The notes beneath the pieces were generated by a model, which saw only the letters and a program-made list of their open reading frames with translations, searched no databases and was not told the DNA's origin. The translations under genes and the position numbers were made by a program. From Micromonospora ureilytica (GTDB taxonomy: Bacteria; Actinomycetota; Actinomycetes; Mycobacteriales; Micromonosporaceae), in the NCBI RefSeq assembly GCF_015751765.1, contig NZ_JADOTX010000001.1:3100001-3164000 (forward strand): 64,000 bases of DNA, written 5' to 3'. Positions within the stretch are counted from its first letter, which is position 1, and every line of letters starts with the position of its first letter. Shown here piece by piece: positions 49,446 through 58,437 of this stretch.

Positions 49446-50063
49446 TCAGCGTGCGGGCGGCACCCGGTCCCAGCCGGCGGGCAGCGGAGGCGCCGTCCAG
49501 GCGGGGTCGGGCCGCCAGGTGGCCCACGACGGGTCCCACCAGCGCTCACCCCCGTCGAGCAGGGCGGCGATCCGGTCACCCTCGGCCTGGATGGCGTCCC
49601 CCATGCCCGGGTAGCGCCCCTCGACGAGGCGCTGGGCGAACATCTCCACGTCCTTCCAGACGTACCGGTCGGCGTCCGCGGCCCACCACAGGTCCAGTTC
49701 GTGGTCCAGGGTGTCCACCCCGATCGGCGTACGCCGCACCGGGTCCTGCAGGTTGAAGTACCAACCGGCGAAGTCGCGGCCCGGCCCGGTCCAGAACACG
49801 TCGATCGAGTGCGCCTCACCGGGGCGTTGCAGCATCAACTTGCCGTGCCCGGACCAGGAGCGTTGCCCCGCCGCCTCCCACGGGTGCCGTCCGCACGGGA
49901 AGACGCCGGTCTCCGGGAAGCCGAACTCGGCCCCCGGTGGGAGGTAGAGGGCGAGCAGGTCAGGCGAATCCTCGACACAGATCGTCGGGCAGCCGAACCA
50001 GACCTCACCCCGGAGCACCTCACGCCGCACCACAGTGTCACCAGTCGAAAACCGCTCCCCCAC
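49446..50063 (-). CDS. DUF402 domain protein
   Basis: About 205 residues of the DUF402 (FomD-like) family. GHGKLMLQRPGEAHSIDVFW precedes the core FAGWYFNLQDPVRRTPIGVD, then DHELDLWW and WKDVEMFAQRLVEGRYP; the acidic DTLDHELDLW cluster is the metal site of FomD-type phosphatases. Members hydrolyse nucleotide diphosphate or phosphonate conjugates; this one's substrate is unknown. GTG at 50063 with GGAGGG close upstream is chosen over a TTG at 50075. Last gene before the repeat and yebC, so the right border of the 45-kb block. Confidence 0.85.
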   Translation of the reverse strand: MGERFSTGDTVVRREVLRGEVWFGCPTICVEDSPDLLALYLPPGAEFGFPETGVFPCGRHPWEAAGQRSWSGHGKLMLQRPGEAHSIDVFWTGPGRDFAGWYFNLQDPVRRTPIGVDTLDHELDLWWAADADRYVWKDVEMFAQRLVEGRYPGMGDAIQAEGDRIAALLDGGERWWDPSWATWRPDPAWTAPPLPAGWDRVPPAR

Positions 50064-50081
50064 CAAGCCCTCCAACCCTCA

Positions 50082-50157
50082 CCGCGATCTTGCACTTTCT
50101 GTTGACGATTTGCCGCGAGCGACCCGGTCTGTCGGGTCAGAAAGTGCAAGATCGCGG
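50082..50157. repeat. Palindromic element, family B copy 1
   Basis: Perfect 20-base arms CCGCGATCTTGCACTTTCTG and its complement enclose a 36-base loop, itself with GACCCG/CGGGTC. A degenerate copy lies at 60646-60714. It separates the DUF402 gene from yebC, 17 bp after the yebC stop, so it can also act as a terminator. Confidence 0.8.
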
Positions 50158-50174
50158 CGGGGGTGGGAGTGAGG

Positions 50175-50927
50175 TCAGGCGTCTACGGCTGCCATCACGT
50201 CGTCGCTGACGTCGAAGTTCGCGTAGACGTTCTGGACGTCGTCGCAGTCTTCCAGGACGTCGATCAGCTTGAAGATCTTGCGCGCGCCCTCTTCGTCCAG
50301 CGGCACGTTGACGCTGGGGATCAGGGACGACTCGGCCGACTCGTACTCGATGCCGGCGTCCTGCAACGCCGTCCGCACGGGGATCAGGTCGGTCGGCTCG
50401 GAGACCACCTCGTACGCCTCGCCGAGGTCGTTGACCTCTTCGGCGCCGGCGTCCAGGACGGCCAGCATCACGTCGTCCTCGCTGGTGCCCTCCTTGGGGA
50501 CGATCACCACGCCCTTGCGGGAGAACATGTACGACACCGAGCCGGCGTCGGCGAGCGAGCCGCCGTTGCGGGTCAACGCGGTGCGCACCTCGGTCGCCGC
50601 CCGGTTGCGGTTGTCGGTGAGGCACTCGATGAGCATGGCCACGCCACTCGGGCCGTACCCCTCATACATGATCGTCTGCCAGTCGGCGCCGCCGGCTTCC
50701 AGCCCGGAGCCACGCTTGACGGCGCGGTCGATGTTGTCGTTCGGCACCGAGCTCTTCTTCGCCTTCTGGATGGCGTCGAAGAGCGTCGGATTGCCGGTGG
50801 GGTCGCCGCCGCCGATCCGCGCGGCCACCTCGACGTTCTTGATCAGCTTGGCGAACATCTTGCCGCGCTTGGCGTCGATGACGGCCTTCTTGTGCTTGGT
50901 CGTCGCCCACTTTGAGTGGCCGGACAT
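50175..50927 (-). CDS. yebC: YebC/PmpR family DNA-binding protein
   Basis: 250 residues, the usual length. The N-terminus [20 protein letters not shown] is diagnostic, as are [25 protein letters not shown] and the acidic C-terminal half with [13 protein letters not shown]. Members of this family are transcription regulators, and some rescue ribosomes stalled at polyproline. ATG at 50927. In Streptomyces and mycobacteria yebC lies between the pdxST genes and ruvC; here it is separated from ruvC by 45 kb and from pdxT by three genes. Confidence 0.96.
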   Translation of the reverse strand: MSGHSKWATTKHKKAVIDAKRGKMFAKLIKNVEVAARIGGGDPTGNPTLFDAIQKAKKSSVPNDNIDRAVKRGSGLEAGGADWQTIMYEGYGPSGVAMLIECLTDNRNRAATEVRTALTRNGGSLADAGSVSYMFSRKGVVIVPKEGTSEDDVMLAVLDAGAEEVNDLGEAYEVVSEPTDLIPVRTALQDAGIEYESAESSLIPSVNVPLDEEGARKIFKLIDVLEDCDDVQNVYANFDVSDDVMAAVDA

Positions 50928-51150
50928 CTTCTACCTCCGTTGCTACCCGCCGTCTGCATCGACCGCACCGCTCACGCCCCGCTCCCGCCGGCGCACGCGG
51001 AGGTGCCGGTCAGCTCTGGTGGAAGCCGTGGCGGGCAGATGGCCCTGCCGAATCTCCGCAATCCTACCGACGTCCCCCGGGTCGCTGTCATGCACCGCGC
51101 GCGGCGACCTCCCCGTACGACCAAAACGGGCATACGGCCGGAAAACGGAG

Positions 51151-51447
51151 TCACATCACGAATCCGTACGACCCCGTCACCGTGCACTCGACCATCGACA
51201 GCTCGTCGCACCGATCATCCAGCCCGGCCCGGTAGCGCTGAAACGACTCCATAGCGGGCAGCGGGCCGGGCAGGTCCGGGCCCTGCGCGACCTCGACGAA
51301 ACTCCGACCACCGTCGAGCCGCACCGTCAGGTAGCGCAGCCCGGCGGGCTTGGTCCGGGCCAACTCCTCGTGGACGGCCCCGAGCAGCCGCAGATGTTCG
51401 GCCAGGTGCTCGGGACGCACCCGGTACCGGATCAGGATGGTCTCCAT
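51151..51447 (-). CDS. Small ABM/dimeric alpha-beta barrel-like protein
   Basis: 98 residues. The start METILIRYRVRPEHLAEHLR and the pattern of about two beta-alpha-beta units with SFVEVAQGP resemble antibiotic biosynthesis monooxygenase-like ferredoxin folds, but no catalytic residue can be assigned. ATG at 51447 begins one base after the stop of the FMN reductase gene, so the two are co-transcribed. Possibly a small partner oxygenase or stability protein; uncertain. Confidence 0.7.
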   Translation of the reverse strand: METILIRYRVRPEHLAEHLRLLGAVHEELARTKPAGLRYLTVRLDGGRSFVEVAQGPDLPGPLPAMESFQRYRAGLDDRCDELSMVECTVTGSYGFVM

Positions 51448-51448
51448 C

Positions 51449-52108
51449 TCAGCCCACCAGCTCCGCGGTGCCGGCCGCCACCCGTGCCGGGTCGACCGGA
51501 CGCAGCGCTCGGGACCAGGTCACGACCTCGGCGAGCATGGTGGACAGCTCCGCCTCCCGGCCGTCACCAGGCGCGAAGCGGCCGGCGGTCCGGTCACCCG
51601 GGTCGGCCCCGGTGAAGTCGAAGTCGGTGAAGATCGACAGCGCCACTCCGGTCGGCACCACCACCGTCCGTACCTCGGTCAGAATCGCCCGCAGGTGGTC
51701 GGCTGCCCGGTTGCCACCCTGCACGCCGTAGCTCAGCACCCCGGCCACCTTGTCGGTCCACTCCGCGTACAGGTAGTCGATCCCGTTCTTGAGCGCGGCC
51801 GGGATCGAGCGGTTGTAGTCCGGGGTCACGAAGACGAAGGCGTCGCAGGCGTCCACCACCGCCGCCCACCGCCGGGTGTGCGGGTGCCGGTAGTCGCCGA
51901 ACAGCGCCGGCACCGGCTCGTCGAGCAGTGGCAAGTCCTGCTCCGCGAGGTCGACAAGCGTGCAGACGGCGTCCCCGGCGCGTACCGCCTCGTGCCGCTC
52001 GGCCACCTCCATCGCCCAACTGGCGATCGCCGCGCCGCGCCGGCCGGGACGGGTGCTGCCCACGATCAGCCCGATCCGCAGCGGTCCTGTGCTCTGTGTG
52101 TCAGTCAT
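51449..52108 (-). CDS. NADPH-dependent FMN reductase family protein
   Basis: 219 residues, flavodoxin-like. GLIVGSTRPGRRGAAIASW (about 13-31) binds the FMN phosphate, VTPDYNRSIPAALKNGIDYL (about 94-113) is the typical flavin-ring motif, and SYGVQGGNRA follows. It reduces FMN or quinones with NADPH. ATG at 52108 is chosen; a longer frame to 52180 lacks a ribosome site. It is divergent from an MmyB-type XRE regulator (102 bp between starts), the common pairing in which the regulator controls the oxidoreductase, and is followed by the small ABM-like gene. Confidence 0.9.
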   Translation of the reverse strand: MTDTQSTGPLRIGLIVGSTRPGRRGAAIASWAMEVAERHEAVRAGDAVCTLVDLAEQDLPLLDEPVPALFGDYRHPHTRRWAAVVDACDAFVFVTPDYNRSIPAALKNGIDYLYAEWTDKVAGVLSYGVQGGNRAADHLRAILTEVRTVVVPTGVALSIFTDFDFTGADPGDRTAGRFAPGDGREAELSTMLAEVVTWSRALRPVDPARVAAGTAELVG

Positions 52109-52209
52109 GACCACGATCCTGTGGCCGACGGGACGGGCCGGGGAGACCGCCGCGAGGATGGCCCTGCCAGGGCCACCCACCGGCCAGTGCCGGCTGCCAG
52201 ACTAAGTCG

Positions 52210-53064
52210 GTGATGGACGGAGAGCTGGGCGCGTTCCTGCGCAGTCGCCGCGAGGCACGGCAGCCGGCCGACGTCGGCCTCGCCGAGGGCCCCCGCCGAC
52301 GCACCCCCGGGCTGCGCCGGGCCGAGCTGGCGACGTTGGCGCAGGTGAGCGTCGAATACCTGACCCGGCTGGAGCAGGGTCGCGACACCCGGCCGTCGCC
52401 GGAGATCCTCGCCGCGCTCGCCGACGCGCTGCGCCTGGACAGCGCCGACCGCGAACACCTGCGCCAGCTCGCCTCGGCTCAACACGCCCGACAGCTCTGC
52501 GCGGGCGACCGTCCGACGGTGTCCCGCACCGTCCGGCCAACGGTCCGCGCGATGCTCGACGCGCTGCGCGACACCCCGGCGTACGTGCTCAACCGGCTCG
52601 GCGACGTGCTGGCGTGGAACGAGCCGTTCGACGTGCTCGCCCGCCCACTCGGCCTGCTGGACGGGTCGCGACCGAACCTCATCTGGTTCGTGCTGACCGA
52701 CGAGCGGGCTCGTGAGCACTATCCGCAGTGGTCGTCGCTGGCCGACCAGCAGGTCGCGGAGCTGCATCTGCTGCGTCGGGGCGATCCGGCCAGCGACGCC
52801 TTCGCCGAGCAACTGGCCCGTACGGTGGGTGCGCCGTTCGTCGACAGGTGGCGGCGGCGACCGGTCACCGCCGCGCGTGGCGGCCTGCTGACGGTACGCC
52901 ACCCGGCGGCGGGGCTGTTGCGCCTCAACGTCGAGACCCTGGAGTTGGCCGAGGCCGATCCGCAGCGACTTGTGGTGCAGTTGCCCGCCGACGCCGCCAC
53001 GGCGGCCGCGCTCGACCAGCTGGCGGGCCGCCGCCCGGGGCACCTGCGGGCGGTCGCCGGCTGA
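52210..53064 (+). CDS. XRE family regulator with MmyB-like ligand domain
   Basis: 284 residues. The N-terminal helix-turn-helix has the family hallmark RRRTPGLRRAELATLAQVSV and YLTRLEQGRDTRPSPEILAALA (about 28-80). The C-terminal PAS-like MmyB domain (about 105-270) binds fatty acids in relatives and contains PAYVLNRLGDVLAWNEPFDVL, LIWFVLTDERARE and HPAAGLLRLNVETL. GTG 52210 or ATG 52213. Divergent from the FMN reductase, which it most likely regulates. The convergent pdxT gene ends 16 bp after its stop. Confidence 0.92.
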   Translation: MMDGELGAFLRSRREARQPADVGLAEGPRRRTPGLRRAELATLAQVSVEYLTRLEQGRDTRPSPEILAALADALRLDSADREHLRQLASAQHARQLCAGDRPTVSRTVRPTVRAMLDALRDTPAYVLNRLGDVLAWNEPFDVLARPLGLLDGSRPNLIWFVLTDERAREHYPQWSSLADQQVAELHLLRRGDPASDAFAEQLARTVGAPFVDRWRRRPVTAARGGLLTVRHPAAGLLRLNVETLELAEADPQRLVVQLPADAATAAALDQLAGRRPGHLRAVAG

Positions 53065-53080
53065 GCGACGGGTCCCCCGG

Positions 53081-53686
53081 TCAGGAGGTGGCCCGCACCA
53101 GGTCCACGAAGTACGCATGCACGCGCAGGTCGCCGGTCAACTCGGGGTGGAACGAGGTGGCCAACAGGTTGCCCTGCCGCACCGCCACGATCCGGTCGGC
53201 GGCCGGGCCGTCGGTCACCGTCCCGATCACCTCGACTCCGGCGCCGACCCGTTCCACCCAGGGCGCGCGGATGAACACCGCGTGGAACGGCTCCCCCGGC
53301 ACACCGGCGACGGTCACCGGCGCCTCGAACGAGTCGACCTGCCGGCCGAACGCGTTGCGCCGGACGGTCATGTCGATGCCGGCGAAGCCCCGCTGGTCGG
53401 GTCGGCCGTCGAGCACCTCGGTCGCCAGCATGATCATCCCGGCGCAGGAGCCGTAGACCGGCATGCCGTCGGCGATCCGCTTCTCGATCGGCTCGCGCAT
53501 CTCGAAGATGTCGGCGAGCTTGCTGATGGTGGTGGACTCGCCGCCGGGGATGACCAGGCCGTCAACCGCGGCCAGCTCCGCCGGACGGCGGACCGGGCGG
53601 GCGTCCGCGCCCGCCGCGGCCAGCGCCGCCACGTGCTCGCGGACGTCGCCCTGGAGGGCGAGCACACCGATCACGGGTACGGCCAC
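53081..53686 (-). CDS. pdxT: Pyridoxal 5'-phosphate synthase glutaminase subunit PdxT
   Basis: 201 residues. Class I glutaminase that supplies ammonia to PdxS for making pyridoxal phosphate from ribose 5-phosphate and glyceraldehyde 3-phosphate. [12 protein letters not shown] opens it, GGESTTIS is at about residues 48-55, the nucleophilic Cys is in GSCAGMIML (about 80), and the His-Glu pair is in SFHPELTGD (about 175). ATG at 53686. It follows pdxS by 67 bp. Confidence 0.96.
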   Translation of the reverse strand: MAVPVIGVLALQGDVREHVAALAAAGADARPVRRPAELAAVDGLVIPGGESTTISKLADIFEMREPIEKRIADGMPVYGSCAGMIMLATEVLDGRPDQRGFAGIDMTVRRNAFGRQVDSFEAPVTVAGVPGEPFHAVFIRAPWVERVGAGVEVIGTVTDGPAADRIVAVRQGNLLATSFHPELTGDLRVHAYFVDLVRATS

Positions 53687-53753
53687 GTGTCCGTCACCAA
53701 CCCTTCTTTCGCTCGCGACTGCGGGGCTCGCAAGAGCGGCTCACTCCTCGCGC

Positions 53754-54671
53754 TCACCAACCGCGTTCGGCCAGGCGGTGCGGCTGCGGGATCTCGTCGA
53801 CGTTGATGCCGACCATCGCCTCGCCGAGACCCCGGGAGACCTTGGCCAGCACGTCCGGGTCGTCGTGGAAGGTGGTGGCCTTGACGATGGCGGCGGCCCG
53901 CTGAGCCGGGTTGCCCGCCTTGAAGATGCCGGAACCGACGAAGACACCCTCCGCGCCGAGCTGCATCATCATCGCCGCGTCCGCCGGAGTGGCGATCCCG
54001 CCCGCGGTGAACAGCACCACCGGCAGCTTGCCGCTCTCGGCGACCTCCTTGACCAGCTCGTACGGGGCCTGCAGCTCCTTGGCCGCGACGTACAGCTCGT
54101 CGGCCGGCAGCGAGGCGAGCCGGCTGATCTCCTGGCGGATCTTCCGCATGTGGGTGGTGGCGTTGGAGACGTCACCGGTGCCCGCCTCGCCCTTGGAGCG
54201 GATCATCGCCGCGCCCTCGGTGATCCGGCGCAGCGCCTCGCCCAGGTTCGTCGCGCCACAGACGAAGGGCACTGTGAACGCCCACTTGTCGATGTGGTTC
54301 GCGTAGTCGGCCGGGGTCAGCACCTCGGACTCGTCGACGTAGTCCACGCCGAGCGACTGGAGGATCCGTGCCTCCACGAAGTGACCGATGCGGGCCTTGG
54401 CCATCACCGGGATGGAGACCGCCTCGATGATCCCGTCGATCATGTCGGGGTCGCTCATCCGGGACACCCCGCCCTGCGCGCGGATGTCGGCGGGCACCCG
54501 CTCCAGGGCCATCACCGCGACGGCGCCGGCGTCCTCAGCGATCTTGGCCTGTTCGGCGTTGACGACATCCATGATCACGCCGCCCTTGAGCATCTCGGCC
54601 ATGCCGCGCTTCACGCGGGCGGTGCCGACGACGGGGGCGGTACCGGCGTTCGAGACGGTGTTTTCGGGCAC
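53754..54671 (-). CDS. pdxS: Pyridoxal 5'-phosphate synthase lyase subunit PdxS
   Basis: 305 residues, highly conserved. Twelve-mer TIM barrel that condenses ribose 5-phosphate, glyceraldehyde 3-phosphate and ammonia into pyridoxal phosphate. [34 protein letters not shown] with the first active-site lysine, and the phosphate site [12 protein letters not shown] are present. GTG at 54671; AAGGAG lies about ten bases upstream. The leader of 149 bp shows no recognised riboswitch. Confidence 0.97.
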   Translation of the reverse strand: MPENTVSNAGTAPVVGTARVKRGMAEMLKGGVIMDVVNAEQAKIAEDAGAVAVMALERVPADIRAQGGVSRMSDPDMIDGIIEAVSIPVMAKARIGHFVEARILQSLGVDYVDESEVLTPADYANHIDKWAFTVPFVCGATNLGEALRRITEGAAMIRSKGEAGTGDVSNATTHMRKIRQEISRLASLPADELYVAAKELQAPYELVKEVAESGKLPVVLFTAGGIATPADAAMMMQLGAEGVFVGSGIFKAGNPAQRAAAIVKATTFHDDPDVLAKVSRGLGEAMVGINVDEIPQPHRLAERGW

Positions 54672-54820
54672 GGGTCATCGCTCCTTGGACGTGCTCTGGG
54701 GGTGGCAGCGAAATGCTACGCGCGGTTCAACGCCGTTCCGACAGCCAATCAGACCCCCGGTGGCCTGCACTGTGGCAGTGGTCACCGGCCCGACGTGGCA
54801 GCCACGACGACCGTCGGAGA

Positions 54821-55324
54821 TCAGGCGGCGGGGACGTCCGCCGGGACGACGAGGGTCGGGTCGTCGATGTCGAAGTAGCGCGGCCACTGCCGGCCCCGCC
54901 CCATCCGCAACAGCCGCACCAGCGGCCGGCTGCGCGCCGAACGGGCGTCCCGGACCAGGTCGGTGTGCACCTGCCGGGACAAGGCGAGCCGACGGCTGGC
55001 GGCGATGACCGCCGCGCAGCTCGGATCGTTCGGGTCCAACTGGACGCTCCGCAACTGCCGGGTGAGGTCGTTCTCCGCCGCCTCCCGCTCGTCCGGGCTG
55101 GCGTCCAGGGCGATCCGGGCCGCCGCGTACAGCTCGACCCCGAAACGCCGCTCAGCCAGGACGGCGGCTGCCGCCGCGCGGCGCAGCAGGTGGGCGTCGA
55201 GGGCCCGGGCCGCCAGCTCCGCCCGGCCCTGCAGCCGTTCGACCCGGCCGGCGGTCCAGATGAGGTACGCCGCGACCAGCCCCACGACCACGCTTCCGGC
55301 CACCACCCACCACATGTGCGGCAT
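54821..55324 (-). CDS. Conserved small membrane-anchored protein next to pimA
   Basis: 167 residues from ATG 55324 (a start at 55399 is in frame but lacks support; 55315 is also possible). One N-terminal helix, MWWVVAGSVVVGLVAAYLIW, then a helical domain LQGRAELAARALDAHLLRRA that resembles LemA-like coiled regions, with acidic DASPDEREAAENDLTRQL and an Arg-rich C-terminus. Function unknown. A protein of this kind lies between pimA and pdxS in Streptomyces too, so it belongs to the conserved set. It begins 81 bp after the pimA stop. Confidence 0.8.
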   Translation of the reverse strand: MPHMWWVVAGSVVVGLVAAYLIWTAGRVERLQGRAELAARALDAHLLRRAAAAAVLAERRFGVELYAAARIALDASPDEREAAENDLTRQLRSVQLDPNDPSCAAVIAASRRLALSRQVHTDLVRDARSARSRPLVRLLRMGRGRQWPRYFDIDDPTLVVPADVPAA

Positions 55325-55405
55325 CGTAGTGCTGCTCCGTTTCGTCCGATTGGGCGCGGCCGGACCGGTCCCGCCGGTCACCACCGCACCATCCGTCACA
55401 CCGGC

Positions 55406-56566
55406 TCAGCCCAGCCCCACCCATTCCTGGTCGATGACCCGCCCGTCGGTTGCCTCGATCGCCGCTGCGTATACCTCCAGAACGCGCCGAGCAACCACCG
55501 GCCAGTCGAAATTAGCGACCACCTGATCGCCGCAGGCACTCAGCGTGGCCCGCCCGGCCGGGTCGTCCAGCAGCTCACTCAGCACGTCACGCAGCCCCAC
55601 CGAGTCGCCCGTGGGGAAGAGGCGACCGGCCCGCCCACCGTCGAGGACCCGCCGGAACGCGTCCAGGTCACTGGCGACCACAGTCGTACCCGCCGCGAGG
55701 GCCTCGGTGAGGATCATTCCGAACGACTCGCCGCCGGTGTTCGGTGCGACGTAGAGGTGCGCGCTGCGCAGCATCCGCGCCTTGTCCGCTTCGCTGACCA
55801 GGCCGAGGAACGTGATCCGCTCATGCAGTTCGGCGGGGAACTGGTCGTACAGGTCGTCGGGGTCACCCGGGCCGGCGACGAGCAACCGCAGACCGGGCCG
55901 GGTGGCGGCCAACGCCACGAACGCGTCGCGCAGCACCGGGAAGCCCTTGCGAGCCTCGGTGAACCGGCCCAGGAAGCCGAGCGTGCCACCGGTCCCGGCC
56001 GCGCACTCCCCCGGCCAGCCCGGCAACGGCTCGGCGTCGGCGAACTTGGCCACCGCCACCCCGTTGGGGATCTCCACCGCGCCGCCGTCCATGTGCTCGA
56101 CCTGCACCTTGCGGGCCAGCGCGCTCACCGCGATCCGGGCCGTGATCCGCTCCAACACGATCTGGAGCACACCCTGCGCGGCGGCGAGGACCCGCGAACG
56201 GGTCATCGCGGTGTGGAACGTGGCCACCACCGGGCCACGGGCGGACAGCACGGCCAGCAGGGACAGGCTCAGCGTGAGCGGCTCGTGCACGTGCAGCACG
56301 TCGAAGTCGCCGTTGGTGATCCACCGCCGCACCCGGGCGGTCGACACCGGGCCGAACGCGATCCGGGCCACCGAACCGTTGTACGGCAGCGGAACGGCCC
56401 GCCCGGCGGACACCACGTACTCCGGCAGCGGCGAATCCTCGTCGGCAGGCGCGAGCACGCTGACCTCGTGGCCCAGCGCGATCAGCGCCTCGGCGAGGTC
56501 CATGACGTGGTTCTGCACCCCACCGGGCACGTCGAAGGAGTACGGGCACACGATGCCGATCCGCAT
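55406..56566 (-). CDS. pimA: Phosphatidylinositol alpha-mannosyltransferase PimA
   Basis: 386-residue GT4 enzyme that transfers mannose from GDP-mannose to phosphatidylinositol at the inner membrane face, the first step of PIM synthesis. MRIGIVCPYSFDVPGGVQNHV is the N-terminal acceptor site (Pro-Gly-Gly loop, 15-17). HVHEPLTLSLS lies near 120. The donor site is GESFGMILTEALAAGTTVVA with the GxFGxxxxEAxAxG pattern. ATG at 56566 follows the acyltransferase by 16 bp. Together with pgsA and the acyltransferase it forms the PIM operon. Confidence 0.94.
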   Translation of the reverse strand: MRIGIVCPYSFDVPGGVQNHVMDLAEALIALGHEVSVLAPADEDSPLPEYVVSAGRAVPLPYNGSVARIAFGPVSTARVRRWITNGDFDVLHVHEPLTLSLSLLAVLSARGPVVATFHTAMTRSRVLAAAQGVLQIVLERITARIAVSALARKVQVEHMDGGAVEIPNGVAVAKFADAEPLPGWPGECAAGTGGTLGFLGRFTEARKGFPVLRDAFVALAATRPGLRLLVAGPGDPDDLYDQFPAELHERITFLGLVSEADKARMLRSAHLYVAPNTGGESFGMILTEALAAGTTVVASDLDAFRRVLDGGRAGRLFPTGDSVGLRDVLSELLDDPAGRATLSACGDQVVANFDWPVVARRVLEVYAAAIEATDGRVIDQEWVGLG

Positions 56567-56582
56567 GCGTCAGCCCACCTCC

Positions 56583-57515
56583 TCAGGCCTGGCCGGGGGC
56601 CGACGAGGACCGCGCCGCGCCCTCCCCTGACCTCGCCTGGTCCAGCCACATCCGCTGCAACATGTGCCAGTCTTCCGGATGTTGGGCGATACCCGCCGCC
56701 AGACGGTCGGCGATCAGCTGGGTCAGCGATCGGACCCGCTGGTCCAGCGGCCCCACCTCGGGCCCCGGCACCGGCAACGGACCAGCCAGCGACGCACAGG
56801 CGGCGTCCGGTTCGTACCACAGCGAGGCCACGTAGAGCGGCGCACCGGTGTGCAGCGCGAGCAACGCCGGCCCGGCGGGCATCCGGGTCTTCCCACCGAA
56901 GAAGTCCACCTCCACCCCCCGGGCGGAGAGGTCCCGGTCGGCCAGCAACGGCACCACCGCACCGGCCCGGAGCCGGTCCAGCAACACGTCGAACGCCGGA
57001 CGCGGCCCCCCGTGGGTCGGCAGGATCTCCATCCCCAGACTCGCCCGGAAGGCCAGGAAGCGCTTGTACACGCCCTCCGGCTTGAGCCGCTCCATGACCG
57101 TGGTGATCGGCCAACCGGTGGCCGCCACCCAGGCGCCGGCGGCATCCCAGTTGCCGGCGTGCGGCAGCGCCACCACCGCGCCCCGTCCGGCGGCCACGTC
57201 GGCGGCGAGCAGCTCGGCGCCGTCGAGCCGGAAGGCGGACAGGATCTGCGACCGGCTCAGGGCGGGCAGCCGGAACGCCTCCATCCAGTACCTGGCGTAG
57301 GAGCGCAACGCGCGCTTGACGAGATCGTCCAACTCGGCGTCGGGCAGCTCCGGGCCGACCACCCGGCGCAGGTTCGCGCGCAGTCGGGCCGTACCCCCGC
57401 CACCGGCGCGATGGGCGCGGTCCGCGCCCGCCCGGAACGCCGCCGCCACCAACGGCCGGGGTAGCGCGCGGACCACCCGCCACCCGGCCATGTAGCCCAG
57501 CTCGGTGAGGTTCAC
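56583..57515 (-). CDS. Phosphatidylinositol mannoside acyltransferase (LpxL-like, PatA type)
   Basis: 310 residues. A member of the lysophospholipid acyltransferase superfamily of the lauroyl transferase type, which acylates the mannose of PIM1/PIM2. The catalytic His and Asp are in LPHAGNWDAAGAW (about 130), and VEVDFFGGKTRMPAGPALLA is the second conserved block. The sequence has a hydrophobic entry segment (YMAGWRVVRALPRPLVAAAF). GTG at 57515 begins 43 bp after the pgsA stop; ATG 57491 is an alternative. The position between pgsA and pimA fixes the role. Confidence 0.93.
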   Translation of the reverse strand: MNLTELGYMAGWRVVRALPRPLVAAAFRAGADRAHRAGGGGTARLRANLRRVVGPELPDAELDDLVKRALRSYARYWMEAFRLPALSRSQILSAFRLDGAELLAADVAAGRGAVVALPHAGNWDAAGAWVAATGWPITTVMERLKPEGVYKRFLAFRASLGMEILPTHGGPRPAFDVLLDRLRAGAVVPLLADRDLSARGVEVDFFGGKTRMPAGPALLALHTGAPLYVASLWYEPDAACASLAGPLPVPGPEVGPLDQRVRSLTQLIADRLAAGIAQHPEDWHMLQRMWLDQARSGEGAARSSSAPGQA

Positions 57516-57558
57516 GCGACTCGGCCGCCGGTCTTCCGACGGGTCGCCGGCACGCCCC

Positions 57559-58188
57559 TCACGCCTGGCCGTCCGGCTGGAGCTGCTGGGCCTGGCGGTA
57601 GACGTGCGCCATCCGCTGCCCCACCGTGAAGATCGACACGGCGGCGAGCAGCCAGAGCGCGATCTCCAGGGCCGGATCGACACCGACGCCGGTGAGGATC
57701 CCGCCGACCCCGACGATCAGCAGCCGCTCGGTGCGCTCGGCGATGCCCACGTTGCAGGTCATGCCGAGCCCTTCGGCGCGAGCCTTCACGTAGGAGACCA
57801 GGCTGCCGGCGGCCAGGCAGACCAACGCGGCCGCCACCCCGGAGTAGTTGCTCTGCGTGGCCAGCCAGTACGCGACCGCGCCGAAGACGGCGCTGTCGGC
57901 CACCCGGTCCATGCTTGAGTCGAGAAATGCCCCGAACTTGGTGGAGCCACCGCTCATCCGGGCCATCGTCCCGTCGAGCAGGTCGGTGAGCGCGAACAGG
58001 GTGACGATCAACGCGCCCGCGACCAGGTGGCCGCGAGCACCGAAGCCGAGCGCGCCGACGAGCACACCAACGGTGCCCGCGACGGTGACGGCATTGGGGG
58101 TGACGCCCGCGCGCAGCAGGGCGCGGGCAATCGGCTCGACGACGCGGGTCATCCCCGCGCGGGCCGACACTTGGAAGATCTTCGCCAT
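57559..58188 (-). CDS. pgsA: Phosphatidylinositol (phosphate) synthase PgsA
   Basis: 209-residue CDP-alcohol phosphatidyltransferase that makes phosphatidylinositol phosphate from CDP-diacylglycerol and inositol phosphate. The complete motif DG-x2-AR-x8-G-x3-D-x3-D is seen from DGTMAR to DSSMD (about residues 66-88), and six hydrophobic helices are recognisable. ATG at 58188 has GGGG seven bases upstream; GTG 58200 is an alternative. First gene of the PIM operon. In mycobacteria the HIT gene would come next upstream; here an EF-G-like gene, an aldo-keto reductase and a HAD protein intervene. Confidence 0.94.
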   Translation of the reverse strand: MAKIFQVSARAGMTRVVEPIARALLRAGVTPNAVTVAGTVGVLVGALGFGARGHLVAGALIVTLFALTDLLDGTMARMSGGSTKFGAFLDSSMDRVADSAVFGAVAYWLATQSNYSGVAAALVCLAAGSLVSYVKARAEGLGMTCNVGIAERTERLLIVGVGGILTGVGVDPALEIALWLLAAVSIFTVGQRMAHVYRQAQQLQPDGQA

Positions 58189-58437
58189 GGCGGTCCCCAC
58201 GATAACGGTCCGCCCAGCTCCGGCGATACGGACGGTACCGCCGACCCGCCCGGGGGAGGCTTGTGCCTACCCGGCAACGGGTGTGAGATCGAGCCGGGAG
58301 GTGAGCCAGCTCACCCGTCCACCCGTCCCGTTCCCGCTGTGCAGCAGACCACCGGAGGATGACGCCGCGCACTCGCCCCGGGCCGCTACCCGTCGCGCGG
58401 CGGTCGCCACCACCACCGGCTGAGGGAGGTGCGCCCC

